DNA of 29,729 nucleotides, taken from NCBI GenBank assembly GCA_002441345.1, contig DJVU01000078.1, positions 1,110 to 30,838 on the forward strand. Reading direction: 5' to 3'. This document shows positions 1 through 7,552 of this stretch, one piece after another; the stretch's first letter is position 1; each line of letters opens with the position of its first letter. The notes under the pieces are model-generated. The model was not told where the DNA came from and did not search any database. It saw only the letters and a program-made list of their open reading frames with translations. A program made the translations under genes and the position numbers. Source of the stretch: Bacteroidales bacterium UBA6248. GTDB taxonomy: Bacteria; Bacteroidota; Bacteroidia; Bacteroidales; Lentimicrobiaceae.

Positions 1-50
1 CCTTAACCTTAACCTCAACCTCAGCCTTAACCTCAGCCTCAGCCTCCTTC
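1..50. repeat. degenerate hexanucleotide repeat CCTYAR, cut by the window edge
   Basis: Seven contiguous six-base units of the form CCTYAR (CCTTAA, CCTCAA or CCTCAG) fill positions 1-42 and then decay into a C/T-rich stretch. The array runs off the left edge, so its true length is unknown. It ends immediately at the stop codon of the tex gene, so it would be read as YTRAGG repeats in the 3' untranslated part of the tex transcript. Confidence 0.85.
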
Positions 51-2198
51 CTACCCTGCTGCTTCCTTCATCGACAGAGAGATCCTCTTCCTGGCCACAT
101 CCACTTCCATAACCTTTACGCGAACTTTCTGGGTGAGTTTTACCACCTCGTTCGGATCGCGCACGAAGCGGTTGGCCATCTGGCTTACGTGAACCAGTCC
201 GTCCTGATGGACTCCTATATCCACAAAAGCGCCAAATGCGGTTATATTGGTAACAATACCGTTCAGGATCATTCCCGGTTTCAGGTCTTCGATGGAGTTA
301 ATGTTGCTGTCGAACTCAAAAAGGTCGAACTGTTCGCGCGGATCCCGGCCCGGCCTGGCAAGTTCCTTAATAATGTCGTTGATAGTTGGCAGTCCAGCCG
401 TTTGCGTAACAAAGCGTTCCGGTTTGATTTTTTTACGCAGATCCTCCTGTTCAATCAGGTCTTGTACGGAACATCCGAGGCTGTCGGCCATTCGCTGAAC
501 GATATCGTAGCTTTCGGGATGCACAGCGCTGCTGTCAAGGGGATTTTCGGCATTCCGGATGCGAAGGAAGCCGGCTGCCTGTTCGAAGGCTTTATCGCCG
601 AAGCGCTTTACGTTCATCAGCTCATACCGTGATCGGAATGCACCGTTTTTATTCCGGTATTCAACGATATTTCCGGCCAGGGAGGGGCCGAGTCCAGAAA
701 CGAAGCTCAGCAGCTGTTTGCTGGCCGTATTCAGCTCTACCCCCACCTGGTTTACGCAGCTAATAACGGTATCTTCGAGGCTGTGCTGCAGAGCCTGCTG
801 GTTAACGTCGTGCTGATATTGTCCGACGCCAATGGATTTCGGATCGATCTTCACCAGTTCGGCCAGGGGGTCCATCAGTCTTCTGCCAATGGAAACAGCG
901 CCCCGAACGGTTACATCATACTCCGGGAACTCTTCGCGGGCAACGGAAGAAGCTGAGTAGACCGAGGCTCCGCTTTCGTTTACCATAATACAAATCAGGG
1001 GTCTGTCGAAGGGGATTTTGCGTATAAAATTCTCTGTTTCGCGACCGGCGGTGCCGTTGCCGATTGCTACGGCTTCAATACCATAAGCCTGAACAAGGTT
1101 TTTGATTTTTGATACCGCCTCTTTTACATCGCTCTGTGGGGGATGAGGATAAATGGTTTCGTTGTGCAGCAGGCGACCCTGGCGGTCGAGGCATACCACC
1201 TTGCATCCCGTCCGGAATCCGGGATCGATGGCCAGCACATTTTTCTGACCCAGCGGAGCTGCAAGCAGCAGTTGACGGAGGTTACCGGCAAACACCCGTA
1301 TGGCTTCGGTATCGGCCCGTTCCTTTGCAATCTGCCGTATCTCCGTCTCCATGGATGGCTGCAGCAGACGCTTATACGAATCCTTCACTGCAAGATCAAC
1401 CTGATGAGCTGCCGGGGTTGTCGTCTTCACGAAAAGACGAGTCAGAATTCCGGCAGCCTTCACCTCTTCCGGTTCAACCGACAGTCGCAGAAAACCCTCT
1501 TCCTCGCCCCTGAACATGGCCAGAATGCGATGGGAAGGAGCCCGCAGAATGTTTTCGTTGGTATCGTAATAATTCTGGTACAGTATGCCTTCCAGTTCCT
1601 TGCCTTTAACGGGACGTGAGGATATAACGGCTTCCTTTTCAAACAGGTAACGAATTCGTTCACGGGCCGGAACGCTTTCATTCACCCATTCGGCGATGAT
1701 ATCGCGGGCACCTGCAAGGGCGGCGTTGCAATCGTTGACCGATTTTTCGGGATCCACGAATGCTGATGCTTTTTCTTCCGGATCGAAGGGCGCCTGTGTC
1801 ATAAGCAGCTGAGCCAGAGGTTCAAGACCACGCTCACGGGCTATGGTCGCACGCGTTTTGCGTTTGGGCTTATACGGAAGATAGAGATCTTCGAGTAAGG
1901 TAAGTGTGGTGGCTTCACGAATCTGCTTTTCCAGTTCCGGTGTAAGCTTCTCCTGATCCTGAACCGACCCCAGAATAAATTCACGGCGTTTTTCCAGTTC
2001 AACAAGTTGCTGATGCCGGTCGCGAATAGCCGCGAGCATAACCTCATCGAGGCTGCCGGTCATCTCTTTCCGGTAGCGAGCCATGAACGGGATGGTAGCC
2101 CCGCCTTCCATCAGCTTGATGGTGTTGAATACCTGCCAGGGCTGAAGGTGCAGTTCGCCGGCTATTTTGTTGGCAAATAATTCATTCTGTTCCGTCAT
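51..2198 (-). CDS. tex: Tex family RNA-binding transcription accessory protein
   Basis: Tex is a cytoplasmic nucleic-acid-binding protein of the Tex/Spt6 family. The N-terminal half has the family hallmark ATIPFMARYRKEMTG near residues 35-49. A YqgF/RNase H-like segment starts at VLAIDPGFRTG, followed by a helix-hairpin-helix stretch (FVSGLGPSLAGNIVEYR). An S1 RNA-binding domain occupies about residues 639-715 (GIVTNITAFGAFVDIGVHQDGLVHVSQ). The 715-residue length fits the family. The frame is open 12 codons further upstream, but the ATG at 2198 is preferred because a GGGAG lies 8-12 nt before it and family members begin near this point. The gene is same-strand with the upstream methyltransferase-like gene, about 140 nt away. 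Identification is secure; the exact cellular role of Tex in this phylum is not. Confidence 0.95.
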   Translation of the reverse strand: MTEQNELFANKIAGELHLQPWQVFNTIKLMEGGATIPFMARYRKEMTGSLDEVMLAAIRDRHQQLVELEKRREFILGSVQDQEKLTPELEKQIREATTLTLLEDLYLPYKPKRKTRATIARERGLEPLAQLLMTQAPFDPEEKASAFVDPEKSVNDCNAALAGARDIIAEWVNESVPARERIRYLFEKEAVISSRPVKGKELEGILYQNYYDTNENILRAPSHRILAMFRGEEEGFLRLSVEPEEVKAAGILTRLFVKTTTPAAHQVDLAVKDSYKRLLQPSMETEIRQIAKERADTEAIRVFAGNLRQLLLAAPLGQKNVLAIDPGFRTGCKVVCLDRQGRLLHNETIYPHPPQSDVKEAVSKIKNLVQAYGIEAVAIGNGTAGRETENFIRKIPFDRPLICIMVNESGASVYSASSVAREEFPEYDVTVRGAVSIGRRLMDPLAELVKIDPKSIGVGQYQHDVNQQALQHSLEDTVISCVNQVGVELNTASKQLLSFVSGLGPSLAGNIVEYRNKNGAFRSRYELMNVKRFGDKAFEQAAGFLRIRNAENPLDSSAVHPESYDIVQRMADSLGCSVQDLIEQEDLRKKIKPERFVTQTAGLPTINDIIKELARPGRDPREQFDLFEFDSNINSIEDLKPGMILNGIVTNITAFGAFVDIGVHQDGLVHVSQMANRFVRDPNEVVKLTQKVRVKVMEVDVARKRISLSMKEAAG

Positions 2199-2340
2199 AA
2201 TGTTGATCTCCCATGCATCGAACCGAAATCTCACGGTTTTTCCGTACTCTCCGTTCCGGCTATTTTAAGAATCCATGAACGCCTGTTTTACAGGTTGATA
2301 CCTGAGGCCTGCCTTGCTGAAGACTGTTTCCGCAGCCCGC

Positions 2341-3024
2341 TTATCCTTTTGAAGTAATCATCAGATTTGGAGCATTCCGGTTCACTGCTATCCGGAAAGT
2401 ACGGACATTGCCAAAAATCTTCTCAAACAAGCGTTCGAGCTGACCGGCCTGTTGTTCAAGCGAAATTGTTCCTGCAAATTTATTGAAAACCACCGTACCT
2501 CCCTCAGACAAACATCGCCTGAGATGCCGGACAAATTCAGGGGATTCAAAAGACCCGGGAACGATCTTATCAACGTATATGTCAACGACAATCAGCTGAT
2601 ACTGCATCCGGCAGGTCTCCATATACGCCATGGCATCCGAGCAGATAAGTGTAAGATTCTTCAGCCTTCCGATATTAAAATGCCGTTTGGCTGCATCCAG
2701 CACACATTCATCGGCATCAATTCCCGTAATCGGATTATCGTAGCCCAGTTCTTCTCTGAGGATTTCGGCCACGCTCCCTCCCCCGAAACCAAGAATCAGA
2801 ATCTGCTCACCAGGTTTCAGCGAGGGCTTATCGAGGCGGAAATATCTGCTGAATGCATCGTGAAGAGGGCCATAGGAATAATTTACGTTTGCCGAATTGA
2901 GCTGCAGCCTTCCACCCGATATGCACACTTCAAGTCCGGGACTTATATGGCTTTTGTATCGTTGTACAGGTATTTCCCCTGTAAAGCTTGCAAGATATCT
3001 GAGTGCTTTCCCTGCTTTTTTCAT
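2341..3024 (-). CDS. spermidine-synthase-fold methyltransferase-like protein
   Basis: A 227-residue protein with the SAM-dependent Rossmann fold of the spermidine synthase group. Visible motifs are a glycine-rich loop GFGGGS (79-84), an acidic ribose-binding strand IDAD (102-105), SDAMAY (129-134) and VVDIYVD (146-152). True spermidine synthases are nearer 280 residues and have an Asp-Ser/Thr-x-Asp-Pro type catalytic segment after the fourth strand. Here that position reads DIYVDK, so aminopropyl transfer is not supported. I infer a small-molecule methyltransferase or an inactive relative, substrate unknown. There is no signal peptide. It stands alone, 139 nt downstream of the DUF1801 gene, with no polyamine genes nearby. 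Confidence 0.8.
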   Translation of the reverse strand: MKKAGKALRYLASFTGEIPVQRYKSHISPGLEVCISGGRLQLNSANVNYSYGPLHDAFSRYFRLDKPSLKPGEQILILGFGGGSVAEILREELGYDNPITGIDADECVLDAAKRHFNIGRLKNLTLICSDAMAYMETCRMQYQLIVVDIYVDKIVPGSFESPEFVRHLRRCLSEGGTVVFNKFAGTISLEQQAGQLERLFEKIFGNVRTFRIAVNRNAPNLMITSKG

Positions 3025-3163
3025 AAGATAAATTAACCGGGAACAAAATCCGGATTGTCACATTGCCTTAAACGATCCCGAAAGGATTTTTCCATTGCAC
3101 GCACATCAAGCATTACCGGATGCTGATTCAGGGCTCTAAGCCCCGGCAGAATATTTTTCCATT

Positions 3164-3520
3164 CTATTTTTTACTGTACAGAAGTTCATTTTCCTTAACC
3201 CTGTATTCCACCATCCGCTTTATCAAACCGTAAGGAACCGGCTTTCCCAGCGGAAACTGCACAGAACCCTTCCCTTGTTTGTATTGCGACAACTCCTTTT
3301 CAAACTGCCGGTGCCCTGTCGGCGTGGCATAGAATCCAACATGGTGTTGATATCCGGCAAAATACACCAGCGGCCGTCCGTGCGTTTTGTAACCAGGCAT
3401 GCCATAAGCCATTTTTTCTTCAGCGCCTGCAGCCGATTCTCTGATAATCCCGCGAATTGTCTGCAGGATATCCCGGACTTCATCCGGAAAGCCTTCTATA
3501 TACTTATCCACTTCATTCAT
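3164..3520 (-). CDS. DUF1801 (YdhG-like) small protein
   Basis: A 118-residue cytoplasmic protein matching the DUF1801 family, recognised by YIEGFPDEVRDILQTIR at the N-terminus, the central EEKMAYGMPGYK and PLVYFAGYQHHVGFYATP segments, and GSVQFPLGKPVPYGLI near the end. The family has a small alpha/beta fold related to frataxin-like proteins; its biochemical role is not established. The frame stays open for 28 further codons upstream, but that extension is basic and unlike the family and would overlap the DUF2200 gene. The ATG at 3520 gives the normal family start. It lies 34 nt after the DUF2200 gene and is probably co-transcribed with it. Confidence 0.85.
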   Translation of the reverse strand: MNEVDKYIEGFPDEVRDILQTIRGIIRESAAGAEEKMAYGMPGYKTHGRPLVYFAGYQHHVGFYATPTGHRQFEKELSQYKQGKGSVQFPLGKPVPYGLIKRMVEYRVKENELLYSKK

Positions 3521-3554
3521 GGCTCTGCTTCTGCCTTGTCTTCCTGCTTTAACA

Positions 3555-3920
3555 TCACACAGTTCGCAATATCTTCTCCATCTTTCTGCCTTTTGCCAGT
3601 TCATCCACCAGCTTATCCAGATAGCGCACCTGCCTCGTCAGAGGGGTTTCAATTTCTTCGATCCGGTAGCCGCATATAACGCCGGTAATCAGAGTGGCAT
3701 GCGGATTAAGCCGGGCTTTTTTGAAAAAAGTCTCAAACGTAGCATTTTCATCCATGAGTTCCTGCAGCATTTGCTCATCAAATCCTGTGAGCCAGTTAAT
3801 CACCTGATGCAATTCCTCTTTCGTACGGCCCTTGCTTTCAACTTTTGCAATATAATGCGGATATACCGAAGCAAAAGTCATTTTTGCCATTCTTGCGTCG
3901 TGTTCGGGAGTAGTTTTCAT
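3555..3920 (-). CDS. DUF2200 family protein
   Basis: A 121-residue protein that matches the DUF2200 family over its whole length: TPEHDARMAKMTFASVYPHY at the N-terminus, GRTKEELHQVINWLTGF, a central TFETFF, LITGVICGYRIEEIE, and a C-terminal VRYLDKLVDELAKGRKMEKI. No function is known for the family. It is usually a compact single-domain cytoplasmic protein without signal peptide or membrane segment, as here. It is the first gene of a two-gene unit with DUF1801. Both are small widespread families found in scattered genomes, so a shared function cannot be read from the pairing alone. Confidence 0.88.
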   Translation of the reverse strand: MKTTPEHDARMAKMTFASVYPHYIAKVESKGRTKEELHQVINWLTGFDEQMLQELMDENATFETFFKKARLNPHATLITGVICGYRIEEIETPLTRQVRYLDKLVDELAKGRKMEKILRTV

Positions 3921-3982
3921 TCGTTTGCACGTTAAATTTCAGAAACGATTATACAGCATATACCGGCACCGAAAACCGGCCA

Positions 3983-3998
3983 GCCCTGAGATCAGGGC
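3983..3998. other. perfect hairpin between the T9SS cluster and the DUF2200 gene
   Basis: The 16 bases form GCCCTGA-GA-TCAGGGC, a perfect palindrome. A second inverted repeat with arms GTTCCGG/CCGGAAC lies at 4040-4046 and 4070-4076. Both sit in the 180-nt gap downstream of the last gene of the T9SS cluster. They could stop or protect that transcript, but there is no clean T-run after either on the minus strand, so calling a factor-independent terminator would be too strong. Confidence 0.4.
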
Positions 3999-4100
3999 AA
4001 TGCTGATAGTTTTTAAAATCCGGGATGCCGGTTCAGTCAGTTCCGGGGCTGCAGGCCATTGACTCAATTCCGGAACCACCCTGTCCTTCCCTTTCGGCGA

Positions 4101-7100
4101 TCAGATTTTCTGTATGATGAGCTTTCGCAACAGAATGGCATCGACCCCTGTCAGTTTCAGGAAATAAACTCCCGGACTGAGGTGATCGAGGGGAAGCACG
4201 ACATCGGCAGAAGCTCCCGGTTGAATCGTTACGGGCTGACTGTAAACCAGGCCGGCCTGAGCGGAATAAACATCCAGACTCAGGGCACCGTTCAGGCCTT
4301 CGATGCGGCAGTTGAAAATTCCGCTTCCTGAAGGATTGGGGTATACTGTAAGTCCGCTTCCCAAGTCATTCTCATCCATACCATAACTGCAATTCTGAAA
4401 GGTAAAAATGGCGGTTATCGAATCGGTATTCACACAGCCGGTCTGAAGATTTGTTACGGTAACCAGGTATTTCTGATAATCGAAACTGATACCGGATGTT
4501 TGAATCGAAATGGACTGTTCGTCTGAACCGTTGCTCCACAGGAATTCGGAACCCGGATTTCCCGCGTTCAGTGTAACGGTATCGAATACACAGACACCAA
4601 TCTGATGGTAATCGATGATCTGAATGCGGGGATCGTTTGTCGGCAACAGGCTGATAAGCGGCAATTGGTTTACCTTCACGGTAACGCTGCCGGTAGCTCT
4701 GTTAAATCCGTCAAAGACCTCAACGGTATATATGGTTTCAATTTGCGGAGTTACCATTGGATTTTGCAGATCGGATGTAAATCCCGGAGGATTGGAGGTC
4801 CATTGGTACGTTTCGTAAGTATTGGATCCTCCGCCCGGCAGAGCCTGGATCTGTGTGGTTTCGCCCCGGCAGATTACGGAGTCGACAGCAGCCGGATTAA
4901 CGTGCAGAGGCCCTCCCTCAATATAAACGATGGTTTGCGCACTGGAAACACATCCGGTATTATCGGTAACCGTAACTGTATATACCTGCGTTGAAAAGAG
5001 GTTGACGGTTGGCGTTGCAGGCATGGTGGGAGCAATAACCTTGTCGACCGGGCTCCATGAGAATGCATACGGATGATTGCCACCCGAAGCTGCTGCAGTA
5101 ATCATGGTATTTGTTCCGTGTGGAATGGTCTGATTGTTACCCGGGGTTACTGTGGGGAGAGGGTACACGGTAACCGTTACATTCCGGCTGACAGAGCCTT
5201 CCCCATCGTTTACCACCACGGTATACGTGGTAGTTTGCTGCGGTGCTACAACCGGATTGGCCATGGTGGATGAAAATCCCGGAGGATTTGACGTCCACGA
5301 GTAGGTATATGTTCCTGTTCCGCCAGTGGCAACTGCCTGCAGCTGAGTCTGATCGCCCAGGCAGATGGCAACAGGATCTGCAAATGCATTACAGGAAAGC
5401 ACACCACCTATAACATCGACGAATACCTGGTCGGTTCCTATGCATCCGGTTTCAAGATCCGTACTTGTAAGCGTAAACGTAGTGGATGCATTCAGTTCAA
5501 CGGTTGTTGGCTGAAGAATATTCGGATTTACCAGAAGGGAGGCCGGTTCCCAGTGGTAGCTGTAACTGCCGGATCCTCCCGATACCGATCCCGGCAGGGT
5601 GGTTGTTGTTCCTTCTTCGATCTGCTGATCCGGCCCCGCAAAGGTTACCGGATTCGGATTTACGGTGATATAAAGCGAATCGGTAGCTGTACATCCGAAC
5701 TGGTTGGCTACCTGGCACCATATCCACCCGGTGTTGTCGGTCAGGAATGTTGGTTCTGTAGAACCGTCGTGCCACAGATAGCCGCTGTAGGCACCGGGAT
5801 CGACATGAAACGCTTCGCTGGCACAAATTGTAGTATCGTTGCCGATAGAAACGGTCGGATTGGGCTGAATCCGAATAAGTCTCGAAATTGATTTGGATTG
5901 CCCGTAAAGGTATACGACCAGACTAACCGGGTACAATCCGGTTCCGGGAAACAGATAGGTAGGATTCATAATCTCGGAGGTCGATCCGTCGGGGAAAGTC
6001 CAGCGGAGAGAATCCGGAATATCGGATGCACTGGCATAGAATTGAATGATGCTGTCGTTGCATGCAGGTTCATCCCAGTAGAAATCCACGGTAAGGTAGA
6101 AGAAGGATTGGATAAACGGGGGCAAACCATAGCGGCATTCTTTTCCGCCAAGGTGAACGGCATTTTCAACAAACTCGCAGGCTGTTCCTGAAACATTCGG
6201 CTGATTTATCCTTGAGATATACGGTGAGCCGGAGCGGGCAATATACAAGCGGTTATCGGGGCCGAGCTGCAAGGCACCTATTGGATCCGAAGACTGACCC
6301 ACCGTAGCAACCACCGTCCGTGATGCCAGGATAGCAGTCGGATCGTTGCTTGACAGGTCGTACTGATGAATTTTGCGATTGGCTTTCCATTCGCCGATAT
6401 ACAGCCTTTTGCTGTTTGGTGAAAACTCAACACCATAAGGGCCACCCGGATCGTAGCCGCCCGGATTTGTATAGGTATTATCGGTAACAAGATGCGTTAC
6501 CACTCCGGTCGCATTATCAAAATCGTAAATACCAACGTTAAACGCTGTATTATTGGCGGCTGCAATTTTTGTTCCATCGGGTGAAACCTTCAGATATCCC
6601 TTTGATGCCTGGCCTATGTTTCCGGTCAAAGGAGGTCCTGTTGAGCTTATTACAGGAGTTGTAACCACTCCGTCCCATGTAATCCGGTATGCATAAAAGT
6701 CGGAGTTACCCCATTTTTTTGTAATAACCCAGAAGGTCTGGCCATCGGCATGACCGACGGCGGTCACTTTTTCACATGCCAGTGGAACGAGTGAAATATT
6801 TTTTTCGGTTACAACCACATCTCCGTTGCCGCCATCAAGCGACATATCAACTTTGGAATAGCACAGGCCCAGGGCCAGGCCATTATCGGCTGCATCCACT
6901 GTAAATACATAGTACTCCGTCGAGCTCCCCGGTTTAGGAACAATAATCCCCGACTGCGTGCTTGAAGAGTGGCCGTTTAATCCGGATCCGTTTGGCATCT
7001 GTTGGTGGTTCCGGTTGTAAACAAACCTTCCGTCGGTATAGAATTCGAGAGCTCCGGCAGATGTGGAGATTGAAGAGCAGCCTTCCCCGGTATTCAGGGC

Positions 7101-7247
7101 TCCGTTGGTAACTGGGATTGGAGGACCCATTGTGAAATTCAAACCGGCATACTGACCGAAATACCAGTAATTGGCCTGTTTCTGGGCATTGACAGACAGG
7201 ACTGAGGTGAGCAATGCGCTGAGCAATACGACTATTTTTAACTTCAT
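4101..7247 (-). CDS. secreted T9SS type A protein with propeller-like head and Ig/PKD-like stalk
   Basis: A 1048-residue exported protein. Residues 1-21 are a signal peptide ending VNA before Gln. Residues 24-385 are a repetitive beta-rich head with recurring LKVSPDGTKIA, VEFSPNSKRLYIGEW and LQLGPDNRLYIAR blades, like a WD40/lactonase-type propeller. A PKD-like domain follows (390-465; LRWTFPDGSTS), then an Ig-like module with WHDGS (466-533). Four tiles of two alternating types follow (534-863), then a three-cysteine cap (864-957; CVFDT, GC, CSYG) and a C-terminal type A sorting domain (963-1048) with VYPNPSGSG and terminal KLIIQ. T9SS cargo is moved across the outer membrane and the sorting domain is removed. 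No catalytic site is visible; adhesion or matrix function is inference. The head is shared with the 7553-9493 product and the stalk with the 9558-12737 product. Confidence 0.92.
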   Translation of the reverse strand: MKLKIVVLLSALLTSVLSVNAQKQANYWYFGQYAGLNFTMGPPIPVTNGALNTGEGCSSISTSAGALEFYTDGRFVYNRNHQQMPNGSGLNGHSSSTQSGIIVPKPGSSTEYYVFTVDAADNGLALGLCYSKVDMSLDGGNGDVVVTEKNISLVPLACEKVTAVGHADGQTFWVITKKWGNSDFYAYRITWDGVVTTPVISSTGPPLTGNIGQASKGYLKVSPDGTKIAAANNTAFNVGIYDFDNATGVVTHLVTDNTYTNPGGYDPGGPYGVEFSPNSKRLYIGEWKANRKIHQYDLSSNDPTAILASRTVVATVGQSSDPIGALQLGPDNRLYIARSGSPYISRINQPNVSGTACEFVENAVHLGGKECRYGLPPFIQSFFYLTVDFYWDEPACNDSIIQFYASASDIPDSLRWTFPDGSTSEIMNPTYLFPGTGLYPVSLVVYLYGQSKSISRLIRIQPNPTVSIGNDTTICASEAFHVDPGAYSGYLWHDGSTEPTFLTDNTGWIWCQVANQFGCTATDSLYITVNPNPVTFAGPDQQIEEGTTTTLPGSVSGGSGSYSYHWEPASLLVNPNILQPTTVELNASTTFTLTSTDLETGCIGTDQVFVDVIGGVLSCNAFADPVAICLGDQTQLQAVATGGTGTYTYSWTSNPPGFSSTMANPVVAPQQTTTYTVVVNDGEGSVSRNVTVTVYPLPTVTPGNNQTIPHGTNTMITAAASGGNHPYAFSWSPVDKVIAPTMPATPTVNLFSTQVYTVTVTDNTGCVSSAQTIVYIEGGPLHVNPAAVDSVICRGETTQIQALPGGGSNTYETYQWTSNPPGFTSDLQNPMVTPQIETIYTVEVFDGFNRATGSVTVKVNQLPLISLLPTNDPRIQIIDYHQIGVCVFDTVTLNAGNPGSEFLWSNGSDEQSISIQTSGISFDYQKYLVTVTNLQTGCVNTDSITAIFTFQNCSYGMDENDLGSGLTVYPNPSGSGIFNCRIEGLNGALSLDVYSAQAGLVYSQPVTIQPGASADVVLPLDHLSPGVYFLKLTGVDAILLRKLIIQKI
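4659..5648 (-). repeat. four alternating Ig/PKD-like tiles (protein-level repeat)
   Basis: This stretch encodes residues 534-863 of the secreted protein: tile II, I, II, I, about 82 residues each. Tile II has GTxT near its start, PY/SY-x-x-W, and TDxxTGC at its end. Tile I has ICxG, YxYxWTSNPPGF and TTTYTV followed by DG. The block is exactly 330 residues, the same length and order as the block at 10110-11099. The cap that follows is encoded by 4377-4658. Confidence 0.8.
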
Positions 7248-7552
7248 CGGGGTATGGATTAATACAGCCTCGTAATCACAAAAATAACAAATATTGAATT
7301 ACATCGCAATAATTGCCTTTTAACCGGATTCCTCAATGAGTATATCGTAGCGAAAATTTTACCGGCATATCCGCATCTGTCCGCAAAAACGCCCTTCCGG
7401 TAAAAAAAGCTGTAAATTCCGGCTGAGCACACGGATATTGCAGGCAAATCATAGCCGTGCGGACATCATCGTACGAAATAGTATGCCGGCTGTAGTTAAC
7501 CCGCTGATATGCAGACTGCAAATCCGGAACCGGGCCGCTTACGTGTAAGCAA
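7248..7552. other. 305-nt intergenic stretch inside the T9SS cluster
   Basis: Short open frames occur on the minus strand but none has a recognisable protein, signal peptide or convincing start. The only support I find is for a promoter near its left end (7279-7309). No strong terminator with a T-run was seen for the 7553-9493 gene. Confidence 0.5.
7279..7309 (-). promoter_or_regulatory. Bacteroidota-type promoter for the 4101-7247 gene
   Basis: On the minus strand TTG (7309-7307) is followed after 20 nt by TATTTTTG (7286-7279), a perfect TAnnTTTG -7 box. Transcription would start near 7272, giving a leader of about 25 nt before the ATG at 7247. This suggests the last T9SS gene can be transcribed independently of the two upstream. 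Confidence 0.6.

Noticed and set aside
2341..3024. annotation as a true spermidine synthase (speE)
   Set aside because: The protein is short and the catalytic Asp segment is replaced by DIYVDK; no polyamine gene is near.
2452..3036. 194-codon open frame on the plus strand
   Set aside because: Antisense to the spermidine-synthase-fold gene, which keeps its SAM-binding motifs.
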